A DNA stretch of 6,320 bases from an uncultured Collinsella sp. (GCA_900552735.1 USBA01000115.1:1-6320); one strand, 5' to 3'. Positions 1 through 5,565 are shown, counted from the stretch's first letter. Notes: generated by a model from the sequence alone, not told the origin. Translations and numbers: made by a program.

Positions 1-775
1 GCGTAGGGTCGTCCTCCTCCACCAAGCGGAAGGTATCGATGCCCACCTCGAGCTCGACGGCGGCAAACTTCGCGCCCTTGGTCTCGATAGCGGCCATGAG
101 CTCGGGAGTAAAGTGCAGACCCGCCGTGGGAGCGGCAGCCGAGTGCTCCTCCTTCATGGCGTAGACGGTCTGGTATTTCTCGGGATCGCCCTCGTAATCG
201 GTAATGTAGGGCGGCAGCGGCACGTGGCCGGCAGCGTGGATGGCCTCGTCGAGTGTGCGTGGGTCGCCGGCTGCGTTGCAGCCCGCCGGCTCAAAACGCA
301 CCAGGCGGCCGCCGCGGCTATCGGTGACAAAGTCGACAACCTCGGCCGTCAGTACCACAGGAGCCCCCTCGGGCGCATGGGCGCCACCTGCGCGATACTC
401 AATCTGAGCACCGGGCTTCAGACGCTTACCCGGCTTGACCAGGCACTCCCAAACATGGCCCAGCGGATCCACGTCCTCGCGGCGCTTGAGCAGCAGCGTC
501 TCGACCACGCCACCCGAGCCGGCTTTGCGACCGATCAGGCGGGCCGGCATCACGCGCGTCTTGTTGATGACGAGCACATCGCCCGGCTCGATATAGTCGA
601 TGATATCGCGGAAGATACGGTGCTCAACGGTACCGCCGTGCTCCAGCGGCGTTCCCGCCTGGGAGCCCTTGCGATCCACCACCAGCAGACGGCAGGAGTC
701 ACGCGGCTCGGCAGGCGCCTGGGCGATCAGTTCCTCAGGAAGGTTGTAGTCAAAATCATCGGTACGCATAGACAC
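1..775 (-). CDS. queA: S-adenosylmethionine:tRNA ribosyltransferase-isomerase QueA (3' end cut by window edge)
   Basis: QueA transfers and isomerises the ribosyl group of S-adenosylmethionine onto preQ1 already in the tRNA anticodon, giving epoxyqueuosine; it is a cytosolic enzyme. About 258 codons are visible, roughly the first three quarters of a family usually near 340-350 residues. Family landmarks read directly: the N-terminal block FDYNLPEELIAQ, SCRLLVVD, the block GDVLVINKTRVMPARLIGRK, then HVPLPPYI, YQTVYA and AAPTAGLHFTPELM. The later segment reads EVGIDTFRLVEED, where the common form is HVGxGTFRPV, so this is a somewhat divergent version. The start is a choice between GTG at 775 and ATG at 769. 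The Shine-Dalgarno sequence AAGGAGAA (782-789) suits GTG (8 nt from AGGAG) better than ATG (14 nt), and an in-frame TAA lies just upstream. It follows queH by 64 nt on the same strand, with no terminator visible between them. Identification is secure; the start is less so. Confidence 0.96.
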   Translation of the reverse strand, partial: MSMRTDDFDYNLPEELIAQAPAEPRDSCRLLVVDRKGSQAGTPLEHGGTVEHRIFRDIIDYIEPGDVLVINKTRVMPARLIGRKAGSGGVVETLLLKRREDVDPLGHVWECLVKPGKRLKPGAQIEYRAGGAHAPEGAPVVLTAEVVDFVTDSRGGRLVRFEPAGCNAAGDPRTLDEAIHAAGHVPLPPYITDYEGDPEKYQTVYAMKEEHSAAAPTAGLHFTPELMAAIETKGAKFAAVELEVGIDTFRLVEEDDPT

Positions 776-839
776 GTCGGATTCTCCTTATATAGCTAAA
801 GTCCGCTCTACATCCTAGCAGGCTGACGTCCCAAATGAA

Positions 840-1415
840 CTACTTTTTGGCGGCTTTGCGCTCGTCGCGGATGCGGGCTCGATCCATGGCCGCCTCGACG
901 GCCGAGAACCGGCAGCCGCAGTAATTCTGTCGATACATGCCAAGCTCGCGCGAACGACGCGTGGCCTCGGGGTAATACGGGCGAAAATCGCGAATGACCG
1001 GGGTGAGCCCATGTGCCGCCGCCAAGCGCTCAAGCACGTCATTGCAGGTTTCGAACAACTGATACGGCGAGACGGCGAGCGTCGTGCCCACAAACTCAAA
1101 CCCACGCTCCTGAGCCACACGGCATGCCTCGGCCAGACGCAAGGCATAGCACGCGCGACAGCGACGGGGTCGATCGGCGCCCAGCGGGGCCACGCCGACC
1201 TCCCAGCGCTCACGGTCCTCCCCCGCCTCGATGAGCTCGATGTCGCCATCGGCACACCACCGGCGCAGCTCGTCCAAACGCCGCTGCCATTCATCACGCG
1301 GTTGAATATTGGGGTTTGTCCAGCAGATTGTGGGCTCAAACCCTTCCTCGCGCAGCAGGCGAACCGGCTCCAGCGAGCACGGCGCGCAGCAAGCATGCAG
1401 CAGCAACGGCTTCAT
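840..1415 (-). CDS. queH: Epoxyqueuosine reductase QueH
   Basis: QueH reduces epoxyqueuosine in tRNA to queuosine, the last step of the pathway; it is the non-orthologous alternative to cobalamin-dependent QueG. The 191-residue protein is a normal length for the family (formerly DUF208). Cysteines characteristic of this iron-sulfur/metal enzyme are visible: HACCAPC near the N-terminus (C9, C10, C13), CRACY (C86, C89) and YCGC near the C-terminus (C166, C168). The TTLAVSPYQ block (about 111-119) is also typical. I chose ATG at 1415 because GGAGAGGA/AGGAG (1422-1430) sits 6 nt upstream. An ATG at 1421 would abut the Shine-Dalgarno, and a GTG at 1433 lies inside the upstream repeat. The gene lies upstream of queA on the same strand, giving two consecutive pathway steps in one likely transcript. 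Repeat copy C ends about 20 nt before the start codon. Confidence 0.95.
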   Translation of the reverse strand: MKPLLLHACCAPCSLEPVRLLREEGFEPTICWTNPNIQPRDEWQRRLDELRRWCADGDIELIEAGEDRERWEVGVAPLGADRPRRCRACYALRLAEACRVAQERGFEFVGTTLAVSPYQLFETCNDVLERLAAAHGLTPVIRDFRPYYPEATRRSRELGMYRQNYCGCRFSAVEAAMDRARIRDERKAAKK

Positions 1416-1433
1416 GGACATCTCCTCTCCCAC

Positions 1434-1468
1434 AATGATTTTTTAATCCCCGTCCCAGAAAAATCATC
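1434..1468. repeat. Interspersed palindromic repeat, copy C
   Basis: This 35-bp unit matches repeat copy B (4428-4462) at 33 of 35 positions; the differences are one T-to-A in the right arm and the last base. Its ends are inverted: ATGATTTTT (1435-1443) and AAAAATCAT (1459-1467), around the core TAATCCCCGTCCCAG. It fills most of the 61-nt gap between the protease gene stop (1477) and the queH start (1415), just upstream of the queH ribosome binding site. On the minus strand the preceding bases AGTCTTTTGGGA resemble AGTCTTTTTGGGA at the 4.4-kb cluster, so the mobile or amplified unit may be longer than 35 bp. It carries no coding capacity. A REP-like element, a MITE remnant or a conserved transcript hairpin are all possible. 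Confidence 0.85.
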
Positions 1469-1476
1469 CCAAAAGA

Positions 1477-2046
1477 CTACCTTGCGAAAAAGCGGACGCC
1501 AAAGGACGTGTCCTCGCAGGCGACAATGCGGCGGTCGCGCAGGATGGTCCGCACGTAATACCAGTCGCCCACACAGCCCGACAAATGCAAGCCGGCCGCC
1601 AGGTAGCACATCAGCGGATAGCCCGAAAACGCAAACCCCAGGGCAAACGCCGCCGTCACAACAACCGTCGGCGCCAGGCAAACTGCCACGTACCGCCGGC
1701 GCGAATAGACCACGCCCTCGGCGCAGGCATAGATCATCGCCGTCTCGCGATTCGCCCCAAAGGTCACCTTCGCGCCCGCAGGCGCCAGAAGCTTAAATAA
1801 CACACCGTGCACCAGCTCGTGCACGGCAAATGACGCCGCCGAAACCGCAGCCAAGCCGACTATCCAGCCCAAAACCGCCGTCCAGCCGCCCGCGTCCGCC
1901 ACATCCAAGTCTGCGGGCCCGCCCAGCAGCATAAACACCGGCACCAGGCACACGGCAAACACTGCGATCACGGCCATCCCCCACACGAAGCAAGCGTGTA
2001 GAAAATCCTCGTCCTCAAACGCATGTATGTTGGAAATCTCATTCAT
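1477..2046 (-). CDS. Putative membrane zinc metalloprotease, DUF3267-like (HExxH)
   Basis: This 189-residue protein has several hydrophobic segments: about 21-41, 55-75, 119-140 and 143-157. A zinc-protease signature HELVH (76-80: H76, E77, H80) lies at the end of the second segment. A later GD pair (160-161, in SGCVGDWYYV) sits where site-2-protease-like and DUF3267 proteins often carry a third metal-ligand aspartate. It is therefore probably an integral membrane metalloprotease of the DUF3267 type; the substrate is unknown, and activity is inferred from the motif alone. The acidic N-terminus (residues 1-16) lacks a cleavable signal. ATG at 2046 is the first start after the divergent intergenic region but has only a weak Shine-Dalgarno sequence. 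It reads towards queH, 61 nt away with repeat C between, so co-transcription with queH-queA is possible. Nothing in the sequence ties it to queuosine. Confidence 0.78.
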   Translation of the reverse strand: MNEISNIHAFEDEDFLHACFVWGMAVIAVFAVCLVPVFMLLGGPADLDVADAGGWTAVLGWIVGLAAVSAASFAVHELVHGVLFKLLAPAGAKVTFGANRETAMIYACAEGVVYSRRRYVAVCLAPTVVVTAAFALGFAFSGYPLMCYLAAGLHLSGCVGDWYYVRTILRDRRIVACEDTSFGVRFFAR

Positions 2047-2088
2047 AGCATCTTAGGATAGCGCCCCTGCCACGCACCCGCCCGCATG

Positions 2089-2097
2089 TGCGATAAT
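2089..2097 (+). promoter_or_regulatory. Candidate extended -10 promoter for the MetRS-like gene
   Basis: TGCGATAAT reads as an extended -10 element (TGn plus GATAAT, one mismatch to TATAAT), about 82 nt before the preferred ATG at 2180. No good -35 hexamer is seen 16-18 nt upstream, which extended -10 promoters can tolerate. It lies in the 133-nt divergent region between the minus-strand protease gene and this gene. Based on motif reading only. Confidence 0.3.
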
Positions 2098-2168
2098 GTC
2101 GAACGATATGCACGAATTGACCACCGCGCCGCCGAACCCCGTGCCCGGCCGCGCTCTTACCTATATGC

Positions 2169-2175
2169 GAAGGAG
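2169..2175 (+). promoter_or_regulatory. Shine-Dalgarno site that decides the MetRS-like start
   Basis: GAAGGAG lies 4 nt before ATG 2180 and is the only strong ribosome binding site in the region. It favours the start giving MASKYSMNDRPSW over in-frame ATGs at 2096, 2108 and 2165. Those starts would add up to 28 residues with no family resemblance, and the first would overlap the candidate -10 element. Confidence 0.75.
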
Positions 2176-2179
2176 TCCC

Positions 2180-4330
2180 ATGGCATCCAAATACTCCATG
2201 AACGACCGTCCCAGCTGGCCGCGCCGCGCCATCGTTACCGCCGGCGAGCCCTACGGCAACAAGGGCCTTCACTTTGGCCACGTTGGTGGCGTCTTTGTCC
2301 CGGCCGACTTCTTCGCCCGCTTCCTGCGCGACCGTCTGGGCCGCGAAAATGTCATCTTCACCTCGGGCACCGACTGCTATGGCTCGCCCATCATGGAGAG
2401 CTACCGCAAGCTCAAGGAGAACGAAGGCTACGACAAGTCCATCGGCGAGTACGTCGAGTCCAATCACTCCCGCCAGGCCGCGACCCTCAACAACTACGAC
2501 ATCAGCTGCGATATCTACGGCGGCTCGGGCCTTGAGCCGGCTGCGCAGATTCACAACGAAGTGACCGCCGAGATTATCGAGCGCCTGCACGAGCAGGGCA
2601 CCATCTCCAAGCGCTCCACGCTGCAGTTCTACGACGCCAAGGCCGGCACGTTCCTCAACGGCCGTCAGGTGATCGGCCGCTGCCCCATTCAGGGCTGCAA
2701 GTCCGAGAAGGCGTACGCGGACGAGTGCGACCTGGGTCACCAGTTTGAGCCCGAGGAGCTCATCGCGCCCAAGAGCCAGCTCACCGGCGAGGTGCCCGAG
2801 TTGCGTCCGGTCGACAACCTCTACTTCGACCTGCCGGCCTACCTCGACTTCATGAAAACCTACACCGCCAAGCTCGCCCAGAACCCGCAGGTTCGCTCCG
2901 TGGTCTCCAAGACCATGGAAGAGTGGCTGCTGCCGGCTCAGCTCTACATTCAGAACAAGTTCCGCGAGGCCTTCGACGCCGTCGAGGACCAGCTCCCCGA
3001 GCACACCGTGCTGGAACCCGAGGGCAACAAGAGCAGCTTTACCGTCACCTTCCCCAGCTGGAAGGAGCGCGACGACGCCCACGCGGTGCTCGCCAACGGC
3101 GGTGTGCGCTTCCGCAGCGGCAAGGCGCTCGTGCCCTTCCGCATCACCGGTAACATCGACTGGGGCGTTCCGGTGCCCGAGGTCGACGGCGTGAACGACG
3201 TCACCTGCTGGTGCTGGCCCGAGAGCCTGTGGGCGCCCATCAGCTATACGCGCACCGTGCTCGCACGCGATGCCAAGGCCGCCGGCGTAACTGAGGGTGT
3301 CGCCGCCCAGGACGCCGCCCTCATGGGCGAGGCCGACGCCGATTCCACGCAGGTCCCCGCGCCCACCTATCAGCACAGCTCACTCGACTGGCGCGACTGG
3401 TGGTGCTCGGACGACGCGCAGATCTACCAGTTCATCGGTCAGGACAACATCTACTTCTACTGCATCGCGCAGACCGCCATGTGGGAGGCCCTGGGCTGGG
3501 ACCTTACGCAGAGCACCGTCAGCGCTTGCTACCACCTGCTCTACATGGGCAAAAAGGCCAGCTCGTCCTCGCAGACGCCTCCCCCGCCGGCAGACGACCT
3601 GCTCAACCACTACACCTGCGAGCAGATGCGCGCGCATTGGCTGTCGCTCGGCCTGTCCGAGAAGCCGGTGAGCTTTAGCCCCAAGGCATATGACACGCGT
3701 GTGACCGGCAAGGACAAGGACGGCAACGAGGTGCGCGCCTGCGACGACAAGCGCGTCATCGATCCGGCCCTTAAGGAGAGCGCCCTTTTGACCGGCGTGT
3801 TCAACCGCCTGGCCCGCAGCTGCTTCTACGGCGTCGCCGTCAAGGAGGGCGACGAGAGCCCCTACCGCAACGGCTGCATCCCCGCCGGCGCAGCTTCTGA
3901 CACCGTGGTCGAGGCCGCCGAGCAGGCTGCCCTTGCCTTTGAGCAGGCCATGTACAAGTTCGAGACGCACCGCGCGCTCGCCGTGTGCGACGACTACCTG
4001 CGTGCCGCCAACAAGCGCTGGAGCGATGCCTCCAAGGCCGCTAACAAGCTCGAGGGCGAGCCGGCCAATGCCGCAATGACGCAGGCCCTCGTCGACGCCT
4101 TTACCGAGCTGCGCGTGGCGACCGTGCTCATGCACGGCATCGTCCCCGCCGGCTGCGAGCTCATCTGCGAGTACTTCGACGTCGATCCGGTCGCCTTCTT
4201 TAGCTGGGATAACATCTTCGCCTCCACGGATGAGTTTGTGGAGAGCTTGGGCGAGAAGCCCGGCGAGCACCGCGTAAAGCCGCTGCCCCCGCGCTTCGAC
4301 TTCTTCAGCAAGCACGAGAGCCAGTACTAG
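2180..4330 (+). CDS. metG: Methionyl-tRNA synthetase-like class I tRNA ligase (divergent MetG)
   Basis: This is a class I aminoacyl-tRNA synthetase of 716 residues most like methionyl-tRNA synthetase, which charges tRNA-Met using ATP in the cytosol. Landmarks in order: AGEPYGNKGLHFGH with the HIGH-type motif HFGH (31-34); GTDCYGSP (63-70; MetRS usually GTDEHG); a possible metal-binding knuckle C168, C173, C183, H187; WGVPVP (328-333); WAPISYT (351-357; cf. DAPIGY); FIGQDNIYFY (418-427; cf. FIGKDIxxFH); and a KMSKS-type loop KASSS (459-463). The C-terminal half contains the helical anticodon-binding region and a terminal PLPPRFDFFSKHE resembling the end of the MetRS core. The second lysine of KMSKS is replaced by serine, as happens in some other class I enzymes that use KxSSS. 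There is also extra sequence around 365-400 and 505-525. It could be the sole MetRS or a paralogue, so the symbol is provisional. It is followed by the repeat cluster. Confidence 0.85.
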   Translation: MASKYSMNDRPSWPRRAIVTAGEPYGNKGLHFGHVGGVFVPADFFARFLRDRLGRENVIFTSGTDCYGSPIMESYRKLKENEGYDKSIGEYVESNHSRQAATLNNYDISCDIYGGSGLEPAAQIHNEVTAEIIERLHEQGTISKRSTLQFYDAKAGTFLNGRQVIGRCPIQGCKSEKAYADECDLGHQFEPEELIAPKSQLTGEVPELRPVDNLYFDLPAYLDFMKTYTAKLAQNPQVRSVVSKTMEEWLLPAQLYIQNKFREAFDAVEDQLPEHTVLEPEGNKSSFTVTFPSWKERDDAHAVLANGGVRFRSGKALVPFRITGNIDWGVPVPEVDGVNDVTCWCWPESLWAPISYTRTVLARDAKAAGVTEGVAAQDAALMGEADADSTQVPAPTYQHSSLDWRDWWCSDDAQIYQFIGQDNIYFYCIAQTAMWEALGWDLTQSTVSACYHLLYMGKKASSSSQTPPPPADDLLNHYTCEQMRAHWLSLGLSEKPVSFSPKAYDTRVTGKDKDGNEVRACDDKRVIDPALKESALLTGVFNRLARSCFYGVAVKEGDESPYRNGCIPAGAASDTVVEAAEQAALAFEQAMYKFETHRALAVCDDYLRAANKRWSDASKAANKLEGEPANAAMTQALVDAFTELRVATVLMHGIVPAGCELICEYFDVDPVAFFSWDNIFASTDEFVESLGEKPGEHRVKPLPPRFDFFSKHESQY

Positions 4331-4341
4331 GCAACCGCAAC

Positions 4342-4394
4342 GCGCCCGGGAATGATTATTCTGGGACGGGGATTAAAAAATCATTCCCGGGCGC
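4342..4394. repeat. Hairpin-forming repeat unit after the MetRS-like gene
   Basis: Perfect 16-bp inverted arms, GCGCCCGGGAATGATT (4342-4357) and its complement (4379-4394), enclose a 21-nt centre containing CTGGGACGGGGATTA. It begins 11 nt after the stop codon at 4330, so the transcript could fold here. There is no T-run directly after the stem (the nearest is T5 at 4407-4411), so a role as a classical intrinsic terminator is doubtful. It contains repeat copy A and shares its core with copies B and C. Confidence 0.8.
4351..4385 (+). repeat. Repeat copy A, left arm of a perfect 35-bp inverted repeat
   Basis: Positions 4351-4385 are the exact reverse complement of 4428-4462. The two arms are separated by 42 nt. 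The unit has ATGATT/AATCAT-type ends and the core CTGGGACGGGGATT. In RNA the two arms could form a 35-bp stem that competes with the shorter local hairpin at 4342-4394. Confidence 0.92.
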
Positions 4395-4410
4395 CACAGT
4401 ACAGTCTTTT

Positions 4411-4426
4411 TGGGACGGGGATCATT
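4411..4426 (+). repeat. Truncated repeat copy D
   Basis: TGGGACGGGGATCATT repeats the core of copy A but lacks the internal TAAAAA segment before the terminal ATCATT. It abuts copy B through the small palindrome ATCATTAAATGAT (4421-4433). It is preceded by AGTCTTTT, as is copy C on the minus strand, which suggests nested insertion or deletion within one repeat family. Confidence 0.65.
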
Positions 4427-4427
4427 A

Positions 4428-4462
4428 AATGATTTTTTAATCCCCGTCCCAGAATAATCATT
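4428..4462 (-). repeat. Repeat copy B, right arm of a perfect 35-bp inverted repeat
   Basis: Exact reverse complement of copy A (4351-4385) and 33/35 identical to copy C (1434-1468). It ends only 5 nt before the purine-rich ribosome binding region (GGAAGGAAAG, 4468-4477) of the methyltransferase gene starting at 4482. It therefore lies in that gene's probable 5' leader, just as copy C lies directly upstream of the queH binding site. Confidence 0.92.
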
Positions 4463-4481
4463 TAGGTGGAAGGAAAGACGG

Positions 4482-5027
4482 ATGTCCAAGCCGCGTCGTC
4501 GTAAGCAGAAAAAGCAGGTTAAGCCCGAGCTCAAGCTTAGGCAGTTTGCCGCCACCGAGCTTTCCGACCAGCTTGCCGCCCAACACTCCGCCGCCGACCT
4601 GCCGCGCTTTATGGTCGACACGGTCGCCGGCGCCTATGCGCCCGCCGATGCCGAGCTCATGATCGAGGGTTTCGGCGCCGCGGCCACACGCCCGGTCACG
4701 CTGCGCGCCAACACGCTCAAGGCAACCGCCGAGGACATCGCTGCGGCGCTCGATGCCGCCGGCATCGCCCACAACCCCGTTGCCTGGTACCCAGAAGCCT
4801 TTATCCTGCCCGAGGCCCAGGTTTCCGATCTGTGGGATCTCGACATCTACCGCGACGGCAAGATCTACTTGCAAAGTCTGTCGTCCATGATGCCTCCTTT
4901 GGTGCTGGGCGCGCAGGCCGGCGAGGATATCTTGGACATGTGCGCGGCCCCCGCCGCCAGGCGCCGCAGCTACCCCCCCGCCCCCCCGGCCCACCCCCGG
5001 CCCCCCCCACGGGGGCAGCACATATGA
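4482..5027 (+). CDS. RsmB/NOP-family rRNA (cytosine-5) methyltransferase, broken after the SAM motif
   Basis: The protein belongs to the NOL1/NOP2/Sun (RsmB/RsmF) family, which methylates cytosine C5 in rRNA using S-adenosylmethionine. Visible in order: a basic start (MSKPRRRKQKKQ), LPRFMVDTVAG (about 44-54), VTLRANTLK (about 71-79), WYPEAFILPEAQ, GKIYLQSLSSMMPPLVLG and LDMCAAP (to residue 157), the beginning of the SAM-binding motif normally continuing GGKTTQ. From about 4953 the reading frame leaves the family and runs 24 codons of Pro/Arg-rich translation of a C-rich tract to TGA at 5025-5027. The motif IV and VI catalytic cysteines are absent, so the product as written cannot be a functional enzyme. 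Family members are usually over 300 residues. The start ATG 4482 has GGAAGGAAAG ending 4 nt upstream (AAGGA 7 nt). The break coincides with an abrupt compositional change and is probably a contig joining artefact rather than a natural pseudogene. Confidence 0.85.
   Translation: MSKPRRRKQKKQVKPELKLRQFAATELSDQLAAQHSAADLPRFMVDTVAGAYAPADAELMIEGFGAAATRPVTLRANTLKATAEDIAAALDAAGIAHNPVAWYPEAFILPEAQVSDLWDLDIYRDGKIYLQSLSSMMPPLVLGAQAGEDILDMCAAPAARRRSYPPAPPAHPRPPPRGQHI
4953..5023. other. C-rich low-complexity junction
   Basis: After the CAAP codons the sequence becomes almost all C and G. It has C-runs of 7 (4973-4979), 7 (4981-4987), 3 (4990-4992), 5 (4994-4998) and 8 (5001-5008), then G5 at 5011-5015. 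It separates actinobacterial-looking DNA from Clostridia-like DNA. On the minus strand these are G-tracts, a form seen when dark cycles in two-colour sequencing are called as G; they could also fold as a G-quadruplex. I read it as a probable assembly join. Its exact edges are uncertain by about 10-20 nt. Confidence 0.7.
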
Positions 5028-5425
5028 AAAGAGCAGACGTGAACTGGGGAGAGGTAAGGCGTAAGTATGAGTCGGGAATGTATACCTATCAGCGATTGGC
5101 AAGGGAGTACCATGTGTGTACGCAGACGGTGTGGCGACATGCGATCAAGGGGCAGTGGCAGATCGGTCGGGAGGAGGCGGAAAAGCAGATACTCCGGCGA
5201 TGCCTGATGGCCACGGCAAAGCTGCTGGAGACGGCGGCTGCCGGGGCTACGGAACGGCTGGAAAGCGGAGAGGGCAGCCTGAAGGAGGTCAAGGAGCTGG
5301 GAGGTATCCTGCAGGCGCTGGTGGGGACAGCGGCAAAGATGTGTCAGAGCGAAAAAAACAAGGACACGGCGGTCAACGAGATACGGGTGATCATGTCGGA
5401 GGAGGTAGAGGAGCTGAGCGGATGA
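5024..5425 (+). CDS. Helix-turn-helix protein resembling phage terminase small subunit
   Basis: This 133-residue soluble protein has an N-terminal helix-turn-helix-like segment (about 18-45: tyrosine-rich turn, LAREYHVCTQTVWRHA, then KGQW). Next is a long charged helical region (about 46-110) that could mediate oligomerisation, and an acidic tail (SEEVEELSG). This arrangement is typical of small terminase subunits or similar phage-encoded DNA-binding proteins, which recognise phage DNA for packaging. The assignment rests on pattern resemblance, not a diagnostic motif. ATG 5024 overlaps the TGA of the broken methyltransferase frame. Only a weak G-rich ribosome site (5011-5015) precedes it, inside the suspect junction, so the natural upstream context may be missing. 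The stop overlaps an ATG (ATGA at 5422-5425), as in coupled phage genes, but the downstream frame closes after 35 codons and no large terminase follows. Codon use (AGG, CGG, GGA, AAG) differs from the left-hand genes. Confidence 0.6.
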   Translation: MKRADVNWGEVRRKYESGMYTYQRLAREYHVCTQTVWRHAIKGQWQIGREEAEKQILRRCLMATAKLLETAAAGATERLESGEGSLKEVKELGGILQALVGTAAKMCQSEKNKDTAVNEIRVIMSEEVEELSG

Positions 5426-5510
5426 ATATCCATGCCGGACCTGTTCATTTTTGCACAAGCATTCCCGAGAATTCTTGTAGGTTTCGCCAATTTCCCCGCG
5501 GGCTGCATTG

Positions 5511-5519
5511 TGGTAAAAT
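5511..5519 (+). promoter_or_regulatory. Candidate extended -10 promoter for the CoA-transferase gene
   Basis: TGGTAAAAT is an extended -10 element (TGn plus TAAAAT, one mismatch to TATAAT), about 61 nt before the ATG at 5581. A -35 box at the expected distance is weak (TTTCCC around 5491-5496). It would yield a leader of about 55 nt. Motif reading only. Confidence 0.4.
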
Positions 5520-5565
5520 TAACAATTAGAAAATTCATCCTTCGTCGGAAGGGATAGGAAAGAAC

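Noticed and set aside
113..799. 228-codon plus-strand open frame opposite queA
   Set aside because: QueA motifs on the minus strand are unambiguous; this frame is a shadow.
1011..1796. 261-codon plus-strand open frame across queH and the protease gene
   Set aside because: It lies opposite two genes supported by family motifs, and its translation is Arg/Pro/Ser-rich with no homology signal.
2096..2179. Longer N-terminus of the MetRS-like protein
   Set aside because: The 28 extra residues lack family similarity, the upstream ATGs have no Shine-Dalgarno sequence, and the first overlaps a likely -10 element.
2039..3376. 445-codon open frame on the minus strand opposite the MetRS-like gene
   Set aside because: It is an antisense shadow of high-GC codons. 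Its translation is a Gly/Val/Ala/Leu-rich composition without motifs, while the plus strand carries clear synthetase motifs.
3380..4315. 311-codon minus-strand open frame
   Set aside because: Same reason: antisense to the conserved C-terminal half of the MetRS-like gene, with no recognisable domain.
4342..4411. Classical intrinsic terminator for the MetRS-like gene
   Set aside because: The stem is strong, but the T5 run begins 12 nt after it, so the usual stem-plus-U-tract arrangement is missing.
4342..4462. CRISPR array
   Set aside because: The repeats are inverted and palindromic, of unequal length, with no regular spacers or nearby cas genes.
5422..5557. Two short open frames (5422-5529 and 5432-5557) as real small genes
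   Set aside because: They have 35 and 41 codons, no recognisable family, and overlap the candidate promoter and leader of the CoA-transferase gene.
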